Positions 51,932-60,819 are shown, counted from the first letter of the stretch. The stretch is 64,000 nt of DNA from Izhakiella australiensis (GCF_002006995.1 NZ_MRUL01000001.1:620001-684000), one strand, 5' to 3'. Numbers and translations are program-made. The notes: generated from the sequence alone by a model not told the origin.

Positions 51932-52657
51932 TCAAAGATCGTTTGATACAAATTCCTGTAGCTCAACGGTTTCCGGTGTTTTCAGAATGGCGACCGTACC
52001 GCTTTCATGCACTTTCCCCTGATGCATAAAAATCACCTTATCGGCGACTTTGCGCGCGAAGTTCATCTCATGCGTCACCATAATCATGGTCATGCCGCTG
52101 CCCGCCAGACGTTCAATAACGCGCAGCACCTCGCCGGTGAGCTTGGGATCTAATGCGGAAGTCACTTCATCAAACAGCATCACTTTGGGTTTCATTGCCA
52201 GCGAACGGGCGATGGCGGCGCGCTGCTGCTGACCGCCTGAAAGCTGTTCAGGATAGCTATCGGCCTTATCCGCCAGGCCAACCTGCTCAAGTACCGATAG
52301 CGCCAGGGTTCTGGCGTCGGACCGGGCCATTTTTTTTACCGATACCGGCCCGAGGGTAATGTTTTGCTCAATGGTCAGATGGGGAAACAGGTTGTAACTC
52401 TGAAATACGATGCCGACGTCCTGGCGCAGTTTGCGCAGATCGACGTGCGGATCTTCAACGTTATGACCGCATACTTCGATGCTGCCGCCGTTGATGGTTT
52501 CCAGTCGGTCAATGCAGCGCAGCGCGGTGCTTTTACCTGAGCCACTGGCGCCGATAAGCGCCACAACCTGGCCCTGATTAACCGAAAAGGAGACGTCTTT
52601 AAGCACCTGATTGTGACCGAAACTCTTTTGCACATTGCTCAGTGTAATAATCGACAT
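51932..52657 (-). CDS. Polar amino-acid-type ABC transporter ATP-binding protein
   Basis: 241-residue GlnQ-type ATPase: Walker A GASGSGKST, signature LSGGQQQRAAIARSL, Walker B VMLFDEVTSALDPK (Val in place of Pro in DEPT, a minor oddity), His switch MVTHEMNFARKVAD. Between the permeases and the binding-protein gene. Confidence 0.93.
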   Translation of the reverse strand: MSIITLSNVQKSFGHNQVLKDVSFSVNQGQVVALIGASGSGKSTALRCIDRLETINGGSIEVCGHNVEDPHVDLRKLRQDVGIVFQSYNLFPHLTIEQNITLGPVSVKKMARSDARTLALSVLEQVGLADKADSYPEQLSGGQQQRAAIARSLAMKPKVMLFDEVTSALDPKLTGEVLRVIERLAGSGMTMIMVTHEMNFARKVADKVIFMHQGKVHESGTVAILKTPETVELQEFVSNDL

Positions 52658-52675
52658 GGTGGTTACCTTCAGTAC

Positions 52676-53362
52676 TTAATTGATTTCCGGCGCGGCCGCT
52701 TGCAGACGCCTGGCTTGCTTTTCAGATGTACCCCGCTCAAGGCGGCGGCTGAGTACCGATACCGGAAAGCAGAGGCAGAAATAGATGCCTGCAACAATGA
52801 GATAGATGATGAATGGCTGGAAGATGGAGTTATTAATCAGCTGCCCGGCGCGCGCCAGTTCAACGAATCCCACCACCGAGGCCAGTGAGGTGTTTTTGAT
52901 TATCTGTACCGAAAAGCCCACGGTTGGCGGCGTAGCCAGCCTGATCGCTTGCGGTAGTATCACCTTAAACATGCGCTGGGTGCGCGACAGCGCCAGACAC
53001 TCCGCCGCCTCCCACTGCGCCTTCGGCACGGACTGAATACAGCCGCGCCAGATTTCACCGAGATAGGCGCTGGCATAGATAGTCAGTGAGACGCCTGCCG
53101 CCAGCAGCGGGGAGATGGAGAAGCCCAGCTGCGGCAGACCGAAGTAGACCATAAACATAATGATCAGCAGCGGCGTTCCCTGTATCAGCTGCACCCAGGC
53201 GCTAACCAGCAGGCGCAGCGGCCGCAGGGGCGCGATGCGTCCCATGGCGATGACAAAACCCAGTAAGCCGCCGCCGCCGAACGCCATCAGCGACAGAATG
53301 GCGGTCCACAGCGTACCCTGCAGTAAAAACTGGATGTGGGCGAAATTAAGGGGAATATTCAT
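52676..53362 (-). CDS. ABC transporter permease, HisM type (first of pair in gene order downstream)
   Basis: 228 residues with about five membrane helices, QGTPLLIIMFMVYFGLPQLG, and the EAA loop WEAAECLALSRTQRMFKVIL. One of two dissimilar permeases in this operon, which therefore probably form a heterodimer. The basic C-terminus RRLERGTSEKQARRLQ faces the cytosol. Confidence 0.92.
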   Translation of the reverse strand: MNIPLNFAHIQFLLQGTLWTAILSLMAFGGGGLLGFVIAMGRIAPLRPLRLLVSAWVQLIQGTPLLIIMFMVYFGLPQLGFSISPLLAAGVSLTIYASAYLGEIWRGCIQSVPKAQWEAAECLALSRTQRMFKVILPQAIRLATPPTVGFSVQIIKNTSLASVVGFVELARAGQLINNSIFQPFIIYLIVAGIYFCLCFPVSVLSRRLERGTSEKQARRLQAAAPEIN

Positions 53363-53374
53363 TTTTATGCCTTC

Positions 53375-54052
53375 TTAGATCGGGGTGCCAAGACGGCGAC
53401 GGCGTGGAAAAATCACCAGTCCGAAAAGCCAGAACCCAAGGCGCATCAGCAGCGAAAGCGCAATATAAATAGCGGCCACGATGATGAACGTCTCAAACGG
53501 TAAATAGGTTTCCGACTGAATGAAGTTAGCGGTGGCCGTTAACTCTTCAGCAGAAATTTGCGAGGTGACCGAGGAGGCGAGCATCAGCAGAATAAACTGG
53601 CTGGTCAGCGAGGGATAAACCCGCTCTATCGCCGGGCGCAGGGCAACATGCCAGTATTGCTGCCATTTGCTCAGCCCCAGCGTTTCAGCCGCTTCCCATT
53701 GCCCTTTATGAACCGATTCAAATCCGGCGCGCATGATTTCGGCGGTGTAAGCCCCCACGTTAATCGTTAAGGCAATGACGGAGACGGTGAAAGCGGTAAA
53801 GGAGAACCCCAGGCTGGAGAGACCGAAGTAAACCAGGAAGATCTGCACCAGAAAGGGCGTATTGCGGATCGACTCCACGTAGACCGCTGCGATCCTGGTA
53901 AACAGCGCTGACTGTGAGCGACGGGCGACGGCGCAGAGCGTACCGATGAGAAAACCCGTTACTGTTGTAATCAACGCCAGTTTTGCCGTCAGCAGCGCGC
54001 CGTCCAGCAGCAGCTGCCATTGCAAAAGTATTGTCGTGAAATCAAGCGTCAT
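53375..54052 (-). CDS. ABC transporter permease, HisQ type
   Basis: 225 residues, about five membrane helices, ESIRNTPFLVQIFLVYFGLSS and EAA loop WEAAETLGLSKWQQYWHVAL. The C-terminus is strongly basic (FPRRRRLGTPI). Partner of the permease 12 bases downstream. Confidence 0.92.
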   Translation of the reverse strand: MTLDFTTILLQWQLLLDGALLTAKLALITTVTGFLIGTLCAVARRSQSALFTRIAAVYVESIRNTPFLVQIFLVYFGLSSLGFSFTAFTVSVIALTINVGAYTAEIMRAGFESVHKGQWEAAETLGLSKWQQYWHVALRPAIERVYPSLTSQFILLMLASSVTSQISAEELTATANFIQSETYLPFETFIIVAAIYIALSLLMRLGFWLFGLVIFPRRRRLGTPI

Positions 54053-54066
54053 TACCTGTACTCCGG

Positions 54067-54975
54067 TTAATTGGTCGCTGCGGTTTGCTGGCCGGTAAGA
54101 CGGTCATAAACTTTAAACAGTGCCTGATTACCGTTTGCGCCTTCGCCGTACGCCTGCGCGTTTTGATATTGCGTCGCCACCAGGGCAGTGGCCGGCAGGG
54201 GAACCGGATGTTTCTGCGCTGCTTCCAGTACCAGCCGCAGATCTTTCATCATCAGGTCGATACGGAACCCAGCGGAAGCGTCACCTTCGATCATGGCGAC
54301 ACCGAGTTTGTCCAGCATCCAGGACGCGGCTGAACCACCCAGCAGCACTTCGCGCATTTGCGCCAGGTCAATGCCCCAGGCGCGGGCCAGCGCCAGCGCT
54401 TCGCAAATTGCCTGAATATTGATGCCGCAGATAAGCTGATTACACAGTTTCACCGTCTGGCCGGCGCCGGATGCGCCGACGTGATTGAGGGTGGTACCCA
54501 TCGCGCGCAGAAAGGGGTTTGCCCGGGCAAATCCATCGGCTTCGCCGCCGACCATTATCGTCAGGGTGGCGTTTTTCGCGCCGACCGGGCCGCCGGAGAC
54601 CGGCGCATCGAGCATGGTAACGCCGACGGCGGCCAGCTGCTGACTTAGCCTGCGCGTCGCTTCAGGCGCGATGGTACTCATATCGACATACAGTTTTCCT
54701 CGCGGCGGATTGGCCAGCAACCCATCCGGACCCTGTACGATGTCATCAACCTGCGGCGTATCCGGCAGCATGGAGATAACGATATCGGCATCGCTTACCG
54801 CGGCAGGGATATCATCGACGATCTCCACGCCGAACGGGCGCAGAGCGTCGCCGGCGCCAGGCACGATGTCAAATGCGCGAACGGTAAAGCCTGCCTGAGC
54901 AAGGTTGCGCGCCATCTCGCGCCCCATGACGCCGAGACCAAGAAAGCCGACCACGGCGGAAGTCTGGTTATTCAT
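54067..54975 (-). CDS. 3-hydroxyisobutyrate/tartronate-semialdehyde-reductase-family dehydrogenase
   Basis: 302-residue beta-hydroxyacid dehydrogenase from ATG 54975, where AGGGGA precedes; a longer frame to 55059 lacks a site. NAD-binding GFLGLGVMGREMARNL, substrate motif LDAPVSGGPVGAK, catalytic Lys in AGQTVKLCNQLI. Acts on a 3-hydroxyacid/semialdehyde. In an operon with an RpiB-like isomerase and ABC transporter; the substrate is unknown, tartronate semialdehyde or a sugar-acid derivative being plausible. Confidence 0.9.
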   Translation of the reverse strand: MNNQTSAVVGFLGLGVMGREMARNLAQAGFTVRAFDIVPGAGDALRPFGVEIVDDIPAAVSDADIVISMLPDTPQVDDIVQGPDGLLANPPRGKLYVDMSTIAPEATRRLSQQLAAVGVTMLDAPVSGGPVGAKNATLTIMVGGEADGFARANPFLRAMGTTLNHVGASGAGQTVKLCNQLICGINIQAICEALALARAWGIDLAQMREVLLGGSAASWMLDKLGVAMIEGDASAGFRIDLMMKDLRLVLEAAQKHPVPLPATALVATQYQNAQAYGEGANGNQALFKVYDRLTGQQTAATN

Positions 54976-54994
54976 TGTTATTCCCCTGGTATAA

Positions 54995-55441
54995 TTAATT
55001 ACGTTGCTCAAGCTGGGACAGTTTTTCCACGCGACGAATGAAATCATCCTCTTCAACAAACTCCGCCTGCAGGAACGCTTCGATTAGATCGCGCGCCAGC
55101 CAGGGACCCACGATCTGGGCGCCTATACACATCACGTTAACGTCATCATGCTCAACGGCCTGATGGGCGGAATGTACGTCATGGCAGACGGCGGCGCGGA
55201 TGCCTTTCACCTTGTTAGAGGCGATAACCGCCCCGACGCCGGTACCGCAGACCAGGATGCCGCGTAGCCCGTCAGTAGCGCGAACTTTTTCGCACAGGGC
55301 CCAGGCGATATCCGGAAAATCCACCGGTGCCGGATCGTGGCTGCCAACGTCCTCAACCTGATAGCCGGACTGCTGTAGAAAGCTTGATAATTCCTGCTTG
55401 AGATGAAATCCGGCGTGGTCGCTACCAATGACTATCTGCAT
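54995..55441 (-). CDS. RpiB/LacAB-family sugar-phosphate isomerase
   Basis: 148-residue isomerase. SDHAGFHLKQEL near residues 7-18 and the active loop LVCGTGVGAVIASNKVKGIRA contain the catalytic Cys and anion-hole Gly residues, and DDVNVMCIGAQIVGP is conserved. Family members interconvert ribose/ribulose 5-phosphate or allose, galactose and erythrose phosphates. Second gene of the leftward operon, ten bases after GntR. Confidence 0.92.
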   Translation of the reverse strand: MQIVIGSDHAGFHLKQELSSFLQQSGYQVEDVGSHDPAPVDFPDIAWALCEKVRATDGLRGILVCGTGVGAVIASNKVKGIRAAVCHDVHSAHQAVEHDDVNVMCIGAQIVGPWLARDLIEAFLQAEFVEEDDFIRRVEKLSQLEQRN

Positions 55442-55451
55442 CTGTTTTTCC

Positions 55452-56207
55452 TTATGAAGGGTTGTTGTTAGCTAAAGGCGATGCGCCAAGCATGCGGATG
55501 GTGGCGCGACGACGAAAATCAGCGCCAATTTCAAAATGGCGTCCCAGCAGTTCGTCCGCTCGCTCTTCGTCGCGTTCGACGATAGCGGCAAAGATGGCGC
55601 GGTGATGATCGATGAGAAATTCTTCAATACCTTCCACCTGAATGATTTGCTCGCGCCTGTCGAGATGGGAGCGACGCATCAGCACGCTGATCGATTGGTA
55701 AATATTGATCAGCGTTGGCGAGCCTGAGGCGTTAACCATAGTTTCATGGAAGCGGAAGTCGGCGATGCCGCCGGATTCGGGGGTATGAATGGTGTCAACA
55801 ATATCGCTGATGCAGGCAGCGAGACGATCGTAATCGCTCTGCGTCGCTCGCTGACAGGCAAGGCGCACCGCCTGACGTTCAATGGCGATACGCGCTTGCA
55901 TCACGTCATCAACCACGTTTGGCTGGTGGGCCAGTACGAAGGTAAAGAACTCGCCGAGCATCGAAACGTCGGGTTTGGTGACCACCGTGCCGACGCCGTG
56001 GCGGATCTCTACGGCGCCGATCATCGCCAGCGCCCGCAGGGCTTCGCGTAGTACCGGTCGGCTAACCCCGAGCCTGGCTGACAGTTCGCGCTCCGGCAGC
56101 AGGCTGTCGCCGGCTTTTAACTCACCGTTAAGCAACTGCTCCCGCAAAAATTTCACAATCCGGTCATAGCCGCTGCTGCTTTCCGCTTTTTCTCGCCTGA
56201 TATCCAT
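55452..56207 (-). CDS. GntR/FadR-family regulator
   Basis: 251 residues. The winged helix-turn-helix is LLPERELSARLGVSRPVLRE followed by ALRALAMIGAVEIRHGVGT. The FCD effector domain has DFRFHETMVNASGS and DHHRAIFAAIVERDEERADE with Asp/His metal ligands. Probably the autoregulated first gene of the operon with the isomerase, dehydrogenase and ABC transporter; it may also affect the divergent 56620 operon. Confidence 0.92.
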   Translation of the reverse strand: MDIRREKAESSSGYDRIVKFLREQLLNGELKAGDSLLPERELSARLGVSRPVLREALRALAMIGAVEIRHGVGTVVTKPDVSMLGEFFTFVLAHQPNVVDDVMQARIAIERQAVRLACQRATQSDYDRLAACISDIVDTIHTPESGGIADFRFHETMVNASGSPTLINIYQSISVLMRRSHLDRREQIIQVEGIEEFLIDHHRAIFAAIVERDEERADELLGRHFEIGADFRRRATIRMLGASPLANNNPS

Positions 56208-56619
56208 GGTTTTTCGTTAGTGGTCTTGAGTGGTAATACCAATGGTAGATATGTTGCGAAAACATTAATGTGATGTTGATCGTTTTTTGATCTAAATATT
56301 TTTCGCCTTGGGAGAAGGGCGGGGTTCAACGCGTTAGCGGGGTAAATAGCGATGGCTGGCGCATGATCAAAATCACAAAACAACTAAAAACAACATAAAA
56401 CAATATTTGGTTGTTTTTTGATATAAATATTATGCAATTGATATTTTATTGGTTTTTTATTTTTGTTTTAGTTATTTGGTTGGAATTAAAATCTAAATTA
56501 TTGTGCGTTGATTAATTTTAAAATAAATATTTTTTGTTGATTTTATTTGTTTTGGTTGTGATTATCTCCAAAACACAAAACAAGCAGTATCAGAACAACA
56601 TCTTATCTGTGAGGTTTTT
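56208..56619. promoter_or_regulatory. Divergent AT-rich control region with phased AAAACAA repeats
   Basis: 412 bases between two diverging operons. The right two thirds are very AT-rich. AAAACAAC at 56377, AAAACAAC at 56387 and AAAACAAT at 56397 are exactly ten bases apart, followed by an inverted GTTGTTTT at 56410-56417. Further copies are near 56548 (TTGTTTTGG) and 56570-56584 (AAAACACAAAACAAG). A CRP-like half-match (TGTGATTTTGATCATG on the minus strand) is near 56363-56378. Confidence 0.6.
56377..56417. promoter_or_regulatory. Helically phased operator candidate
   Basis: Three direct AAAACAA repeats with 10-base period and one inverted copy. Phasing of one helical turn favours cooperative binding by a regulator, most likely the DeoR-family protein encoded at the end of the operon, less likely GntR. 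Confidence 0.5.
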
Positions 56620-58230
56620 ATGAAAAAAATAGCCATTATTGGTAGCAGTGGAGGAAATCTTTATAACCTCGGCGGCGCCGACCCGGAGAAGCTACTGGGC
56701 GAAATCTATGCTCAGTGTGAGTCAGCGGGGTTTGAAGTGAGCGCCGTTCAGTTCATTGCCGCTGACGCTTCTATGGATAATGCCAGGCCGACTACCGCTG
56801 CGGGTGTTTATACCCTGTCGGAAGGGCGTGGAACGAAAGCCAAAAGAACTTACCACGGCAAATTAGCTGATGTTAATGGAGCGGTTAAGGATACGGACGC
56901 CAAAATTGCAGAAGATATCCGCAATGGCAACATTGATGGGTTGATTGTGATGAGCGCCGACCCAGGGCGCGCAAATATTGAGGTGTTCAGAGCGGCGGCT
57001 GAAACGAAAGTACCGATCGTAGGCACTGGCGGCACCTCAATGGCAATGATTGCGGCATCAGGCGCAAAAGTTGTTGCGACGTCGGGAACCACCGGCACCA
57101 CCAGCCGCACCCGTGCGGTGTCTTTTGTTGCCTCACTGGCCAAACACTGGGGTATGAAATATCGCCCTGATTTAGGCGGCGCAAGCGCGGCCGGTTCAGG
57201 TTCAGGTTCAGGTTCAGGTAAAAGCTTATTTAAGCGCATTAATATCCGCAGCATCATGATCCCGGCATTACCGGGCTTTATCGCGATGGCGATTGTGCTG
57301 GCTGCCAGCCATATTCCGGGCCTCGAAAAGCTTAACGACATTTTTGAAATCTTACTGAAAGGGCTCCCCGTTCTGGTCGCTGTGCTGGCGGCAAAGCAGG
57401 TTTCAGAACTGGATGAAGTTTCAATCGTATCCGGTATTGTCGCCGGGGTTCTCTCCGTTGAAGGGGGCTTGATCGGCGGCATAATCGGTGGCTTGCTCGC
57501 CGGTATCTTTGTTCGCTATCTGTTCGAACTTTGCCTGAACTGGCGATTCCCGATGACCACCGTCAACATTGTAGCCGGCGGAATTTCCGGACTTGCTGCG
57601 GGCCTGATTATGCATTACCTGCTCAGCCCGCTGGCGCTGATGGCCGGTGATTACATCAAGCTTGGCATTTCAGCGACGCTTGCTTACAGCCCTATTCTGG
57701 CGGGTCTGCTCGCCGGTTTGGTTATCTGGCCTGCAATCCTTGCCGGGGTTTATCACGCGGTTATTCTTCCGCTGGTGCTGCTTGAGATGGAAAAGTCAGG
57801 CTTCAGTTTCCTGGGGGCCGTAGATATGGTTGGTCTGGTCATGGTCGCTGCGGGTATCAATCTTGCCAATATTATTGCGCCGCGTGAAAGAAGCGAAGCT
57901 GCCGTCGCCACCCCAGGCCTGCTGATTAATCTTGGGTTTGGCACCTTTGTCGAATCGGCTTATCCCTTTATGTTTGCTAATAAAGTTGTCTTCATCTCGG
58001 CAATTATATTTTCAGGCTTAGGCGGCATGTTACTGGGTTATTTTAACGTAATGGGCGTGGCCTATGTACCTGCCTTTGTCTCGCCGTTTATGTCAAATAA
58101 TGCATTAAAGATGGGCATTGTAATGGCAATAGTCATGGTTCTCACCTGTATCGCTACCGTTATTGCAAATCGTTTCAAAGCCATCGTTAAAAATCAGCCG
58201 TCACCACAGGTCACTCAGTCAATTAAATAA
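56620..58230 (+). CDS. Fusion of soluble Rossmann-like domain and PTS-EIIC-like membrane domain
   Basis: 536 residues. Residues 1-183 form a soluble domain starting IAIIGSSGGNLYNLGGADPE, with GNIDGLIVMSADPGRANIEV and a Gly/Thr-rich TSGTTGTTSRTRAV; I do not recognise the family. A natural linker GSGSGSGSG (192-200), encoded by four tandem GGTTCA hexamers (57193-57216), leads to a membrane domain (about 205-525) with around ten helices that resembles PTS EIIC proteins (ALPGFIAMAIVLAASHIPGL, GLVIWPAILAGVYHAVILP). No EIIA or EIIB phosphorylation motif is present. First gene of a rightward operon with sugar-phosphate enzymes. Confidence 0.7.
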   Translation: MKKIAIIGSSGGNLYNLGGADPEKLLGEIYAQCESAGFEVSAVQFIAADASMDNARPTTAAGVYTLSEGRGTKAKRTYHGKLADVNGAVKDTDAKIAEDIRNGNIDGLIVMSADPGRANIEVFRAAAETKVPIVGTGGTSMAMIAASGAKVVATSGTTGTTSRTRAVSFVASLAKHWGMKYRPDLGGASAAGSGSGSGSGKSLFKRINIRSIMIPALPGFIAMAIVLAASHIPGLEKLNDIFEILLKGLPVLVAVLAAKQVSELDEVSIVSGIVAGVLSVEGGLIGGIIGGLLAGIFVRYLFELCLNWRFPMTTVNIVAGGISGLAAGLIMHYLLSPLALMAGDYIKLGISATLAYSPILAGLLAGLVIWPAILAGVYHAVILPLVLLEMEKSGFSFLGAVDMVGLVMVAAGINLANIIAPRERSEAAVATPGLLINLGFGTFVESAYPFMFANKVVFISAIIFSGLGGMLLGYFNVMGVAYVPAFVSPFMSNNALKMGIVMAIVMVLTCIATVIANRFKAIVKNQPSPQVTQSIK

Positions 58231-58255
58231 CTCACCAGCCATAAAGAGGTAAATT

Positions 58256-59095
58256 ATGTTTAAAGGTGATATGAATAAAAAGCGCGCCGCAGCCATTTTG
58301 AAAGTTAAAGACGCCATTGCGTTACATGGCGGTCAGACAATTTTAAGTACCGGCATTACTGGCGATGATGCGCGTCTTGCAAAAGCGGTTTGTGACGCGG
58401 GCGTGAAGCTGCTGGAACCCAACCACCCCGCGTTGGCACTGGCGCGCGGTCACCGTGGCGTAACTAACATGCACGCCGCAGAGCAGATCCGCCATGAGAT
58501 TTCGAATAGCCAAATGGCAGAAGCCTGCAAGGGTGTGCGTAATGTTGTTGCCGACGATGTATTCATCACCGTTGGTATCTCCGGCGGCTTTACTGAGACG
58601 CTGCCAGTTCCGCTGTCTGATGAACACATTCTGGAAATCGCCCGTTCCGGCGCTGACGGCCTGCATACGCATAAGTCTGATTGGGACGATCTGAAGGCAT
58701 TGGTTGAGCTGGCCCATAAATATGGTCTGACCGTGGATGCCTATATTGGTCATCCTGATGATCTTCACACTTTCGGCCTGCCGGCGCGGACGCCGGAAGA
58801 GGTCGCCCAGGTGGCAAAACGTATGCAGGACATTGGCGTAGACATGATCGGTCTGATGACGGGGATGAGTTACGAAGGCGTCGCGGCAGGCGACATTCCG
58901 CAGATTATCAAAGATCGCCTGCATGCGCTGGTTAACGCCGTTGAGGTGCCTACGCTGGCTGAAGGCGGCATTAATCTGCGCAATGCTCAGGCATTTCGTG
59001 ATACCGGCGTCAATATTCTGGTGGTGGGTACGGCTATCGATAACATGGTTCAGGCTGCGGCTAAAGACGCCGTTCTCCCCTTCATTCAGCACTAG
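58256..59095 (+). CDS. TIM-barrel sugar-phosphate enzyme (NanE/HisA-like phosphate-binding fold)
   Basis: 279 residues with a beta/alpha barrel pattern. The standard phosphate-binding C-terminus is VPTLAEGGINLRNAQAFRDT and VNILVVGTAIDNM. Conserved acidic or basic positions include LEPNHPALALARGHRG, GLHTHKSDWDD and DAYIGHPDDLHTF. I cannot place it in a known specificity; epimerase or aldolase are the likeliest. Twenty-five bases after the fusion transporter, so they are co-transcribed. The in-frame ATG at 58256 has a GAGGT site and is taken as the start; 58268 is possible. Confidence 0.72.
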   Translation: MFKGDMNKKRAAAILKVKDAIALHGGQTILSTGITGDDARLAKAVCDAGVKLLEPNHPALALARGHRGVTNMHAAEQIRHEISNSQMAEACKGVRNVVADDVFITVGISGGFTETLPVPLSDEHILEIARSGADGLHTHKSDWDDLKALVELAHKYGLTVDAYIGHPDDLHTFGLPARTPEEVAQVAKRMQDIGVDMIGLMTGMSYEGVAAGDIPQIIKDRLHALVNAVEVPTLAEGGINLRNAQAFRDTGVNILVVGTAIDNMVQAAAKDAVLPFIQH

Positions 59096-59106
59096 CCCTG
59101 CGGTCC

Positions 59107-59122
59107 GGGGGCCGCGGCCCCC
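59107..59122. terminator. GC palindrome in operon spacer
   Basis: GGGGGCCGCGGCCCCC is a perfect 16-base palindrome between the TIM-barrel and HAD genes. It may lower readthrough or stabilise upstream mRNA; no T-run follows. Confidence 0.5.
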
Positions 59123-59139
59123 TTGGGAGATCAATCATT

Positions 59140-59952
59140 ATGAAGTTGATTGCAATTGATATGGACGGAACATTACTGAATTCCGCTGGCCATATTTCTG
59201 CTGAGAATCGGCAGGGACTGGAGGATTTTGTCAGGACATTTAACGGCGTCATTGCGGTTTGCTCAGCCCGTCCTTTAGTGACGCTGTTCAGACTGCTGGC
59301 TGACCAGCAGGTACTTCACCTTGTGCGTTACATCGCCGGTTTCAATGGTTGTCAACTTTTTGATAATGAAGAAAATAAGATTGTTTTTGAACGTCTGATG
59401 ACCTCTGTAGAAGTTTGCGATGTAAATTCAGGGGTCAATTTGAATCACTATGCACACCATTTTTTTACCCGTAATGAAATTAAGCATTCAAACCTCAGCG
59501 GAATATCCACGTATTCCCACTACGAAGCCAACGCTTTTGACTTACCGTTGAATTGTTATCCGCTTGCAGAAATTTATAGCTCTTCGGATATCTACAAAAT
59601 CACCGTGTGCGGTGATGCATCCAGCATTCCACTTTTCCAGCAAATTATTTCGCGTCAATTACCCGATGGGCTTAGCTGTATGGCAACAGGAGAGAACTAT
59701 ATCGATATCCAGCCTTCAGCAATTGATAAAGGGAGCGCCATTGAACGTATTAAAGCCAACCTTAAATTAGCGACAGATGATGTTGTTGCTATTGGCGATC
59801 AGCAAAATGATCTGCCCATGTTTAAAGCGGCAGGAACCACCATCGCAATGGATAATGCCGTTCAGATGCTCAAAGATCGGGCTGATATGATAACCTTGCA
59901 CCACGATCGGCACGGCGTTGCGCACGCTATTCAGCGGTTGCTTTCAAGGTAG
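59140..59952 (+). CDS. HAD-superfamily Cof-type phosphatase
   Basis: 270 residues. Motif I DMDGTLLNSAG (nucleophile Asp8), motif III/IV GDQQNDLPMFKAAG and the typical Cof insertion domain between. YIDIQPSAIDKGSAI contains the motif III Lys. It hydrolyses a sugar phosphate, probably one produced or imported by the preceding gene products. GGGAG precedes the ATG. Confidence 0.9.
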   Translation: MKLIAIDMDGTLLNSAGHISAENRQGLEDFVRTFNGVIAVCSARPLVTLFRLLADQQVLHLVRYIAGFNGCQLFDNEENKIVFERLMTSVEVCDVNSGVNLNHYAHHFFTRNEIKHSNLSGISTYSHYEANAFDLPLNCYPLAEIYSSSDIYKITVCGDASSIPLFQQIISRQLPDGLSCMATGENYIDIQPSAIDKGSAIERIKANLKLATDDVVAIGDQQNDLPMFKAAGTTIAMDNAVQMLKDRADMITLHHDRHGVAHAIQRLLSR

Positions 59953-60001
59953 CAAAATTGTATCGTCTGAGCGTTGCAACCCGACGAGAGAAGCCCTCTG
60001 A

Positions 60002-60757
60002 ATGAATCCAGTTTTAAGGAAAAATTACATACTTGATGCCCTGAAAAAATCAGGGGAAGTCACTGTGATTCGGCTTTCTGAAGAGCTCAATGTCACTTCA
60101 GAAACCATCCGACGCGATCTCTCGCAGCTTTCAGATGAAGGGTTGCTAACGAAAATACACGGCGGGGCGCTGAGAAAACAAATTTTTCGTGAGGATAACT
60201 TCTCCGAAAGAATGAAATTAATGCGTCCGGCTAAAGAGGTAATTGGTCAGGCTGCTATATCATTAATTTCTGCAAACGATATTATATTTATTGATTCCTG
60301 CTCTACTACGCTGATATTTTCTGCGCTTATTCCAGCGCTCCCGCTGACCGTGTTTACTAATTCATCGTTGATTGCTGAAGCAATCAAACAAAATAATCCC
60401 TACGCCAGGGTTTACGTTCTTGGCGGTGAATATAATCTTGAGTTCCGGGCAAACTTAGGTGCCGCAGTCATTGAAAAAATAACGGGGATTCGGGCTGATA
60501 TTTGCTTCCTGGGCGCCGGTGGGATTAGCGAAGCAGGGGGGATACAAGTAAAAAATATTGATGAGGCTTACGTATCGAGAGCGATGATTCGCATGAGTAA
60601 GAAGAAAGTCATACTCGCAGATCATACCAAGTTTGGCCAGGAAGGCGTCATGAGCATCGCAGCGATAGAGCAGGTTGATCACATTATCACCGATCCGCAT
60701 CTCGATACCCAGATATATCGTCCCCACGACTTTCAGAATAAATTCATTATTGCCTGA
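60002..60757 (+). CDS. DeoR-family transcriptional repressor
   Basis: 251 residues. N-terminal helix-turn-helix VIRLSEELNVTSETIRRDLS then QLSDEGLLTKIHGGAL, typical DeoR. The C-terminal sugar-phosphate-binding domain has IIFIDSCSTTLIF, IRADICFLGAGGI and KVILADHTKFGQEGVM. Last gene of the 56620 operon and presumably its repressor, inactivated by a sugar phosphate. Confidence 0.92.
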   Translation: MNPVLRKNYILDALKKSGEVTVIRLSEELNVTSETIRRDLSQLSDEGLLTKIHGGALRKQIFREDNFSERMKLMRPAKEVIGQAAISLISANDIIFIDSCSTTLIFSALIPALPLTVFTNSSLIAEAIKQNNPYARVYVLGGEYNLEFRANLGAAVIEKITGIRADICFLGAGGISEAGGIQVKNIDEAYVSRAMIRMSKKKVILADHTKFGQEGVMSIAAIEQVDHIITDPHLDTQIYRPHDFQNKFIIA

Positions 60758-60802
60758 TTTCAGGCGCAGTGTTATTCCCTGATTAACGCCCCTGAACGGA
60801 GT

Positions 60803-60819
60803 GGCCGCCGTTAGCGGCC
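60803..60819. terminator. Hairpin between convergent genes
   Basis: GGCCGC (60803-60808) pairs with GCGGCC (60814-60819), loop CGTTA, between the DeoR and UxuA-like genes. Confidence 0.55.

Noticed and set aside
58343-59134. 263-codon minus-strand frame opposite the TIM-barrel gene
   Set aside because: Antisense shadow; the plus-strand protein has barrel motifs and operon context.
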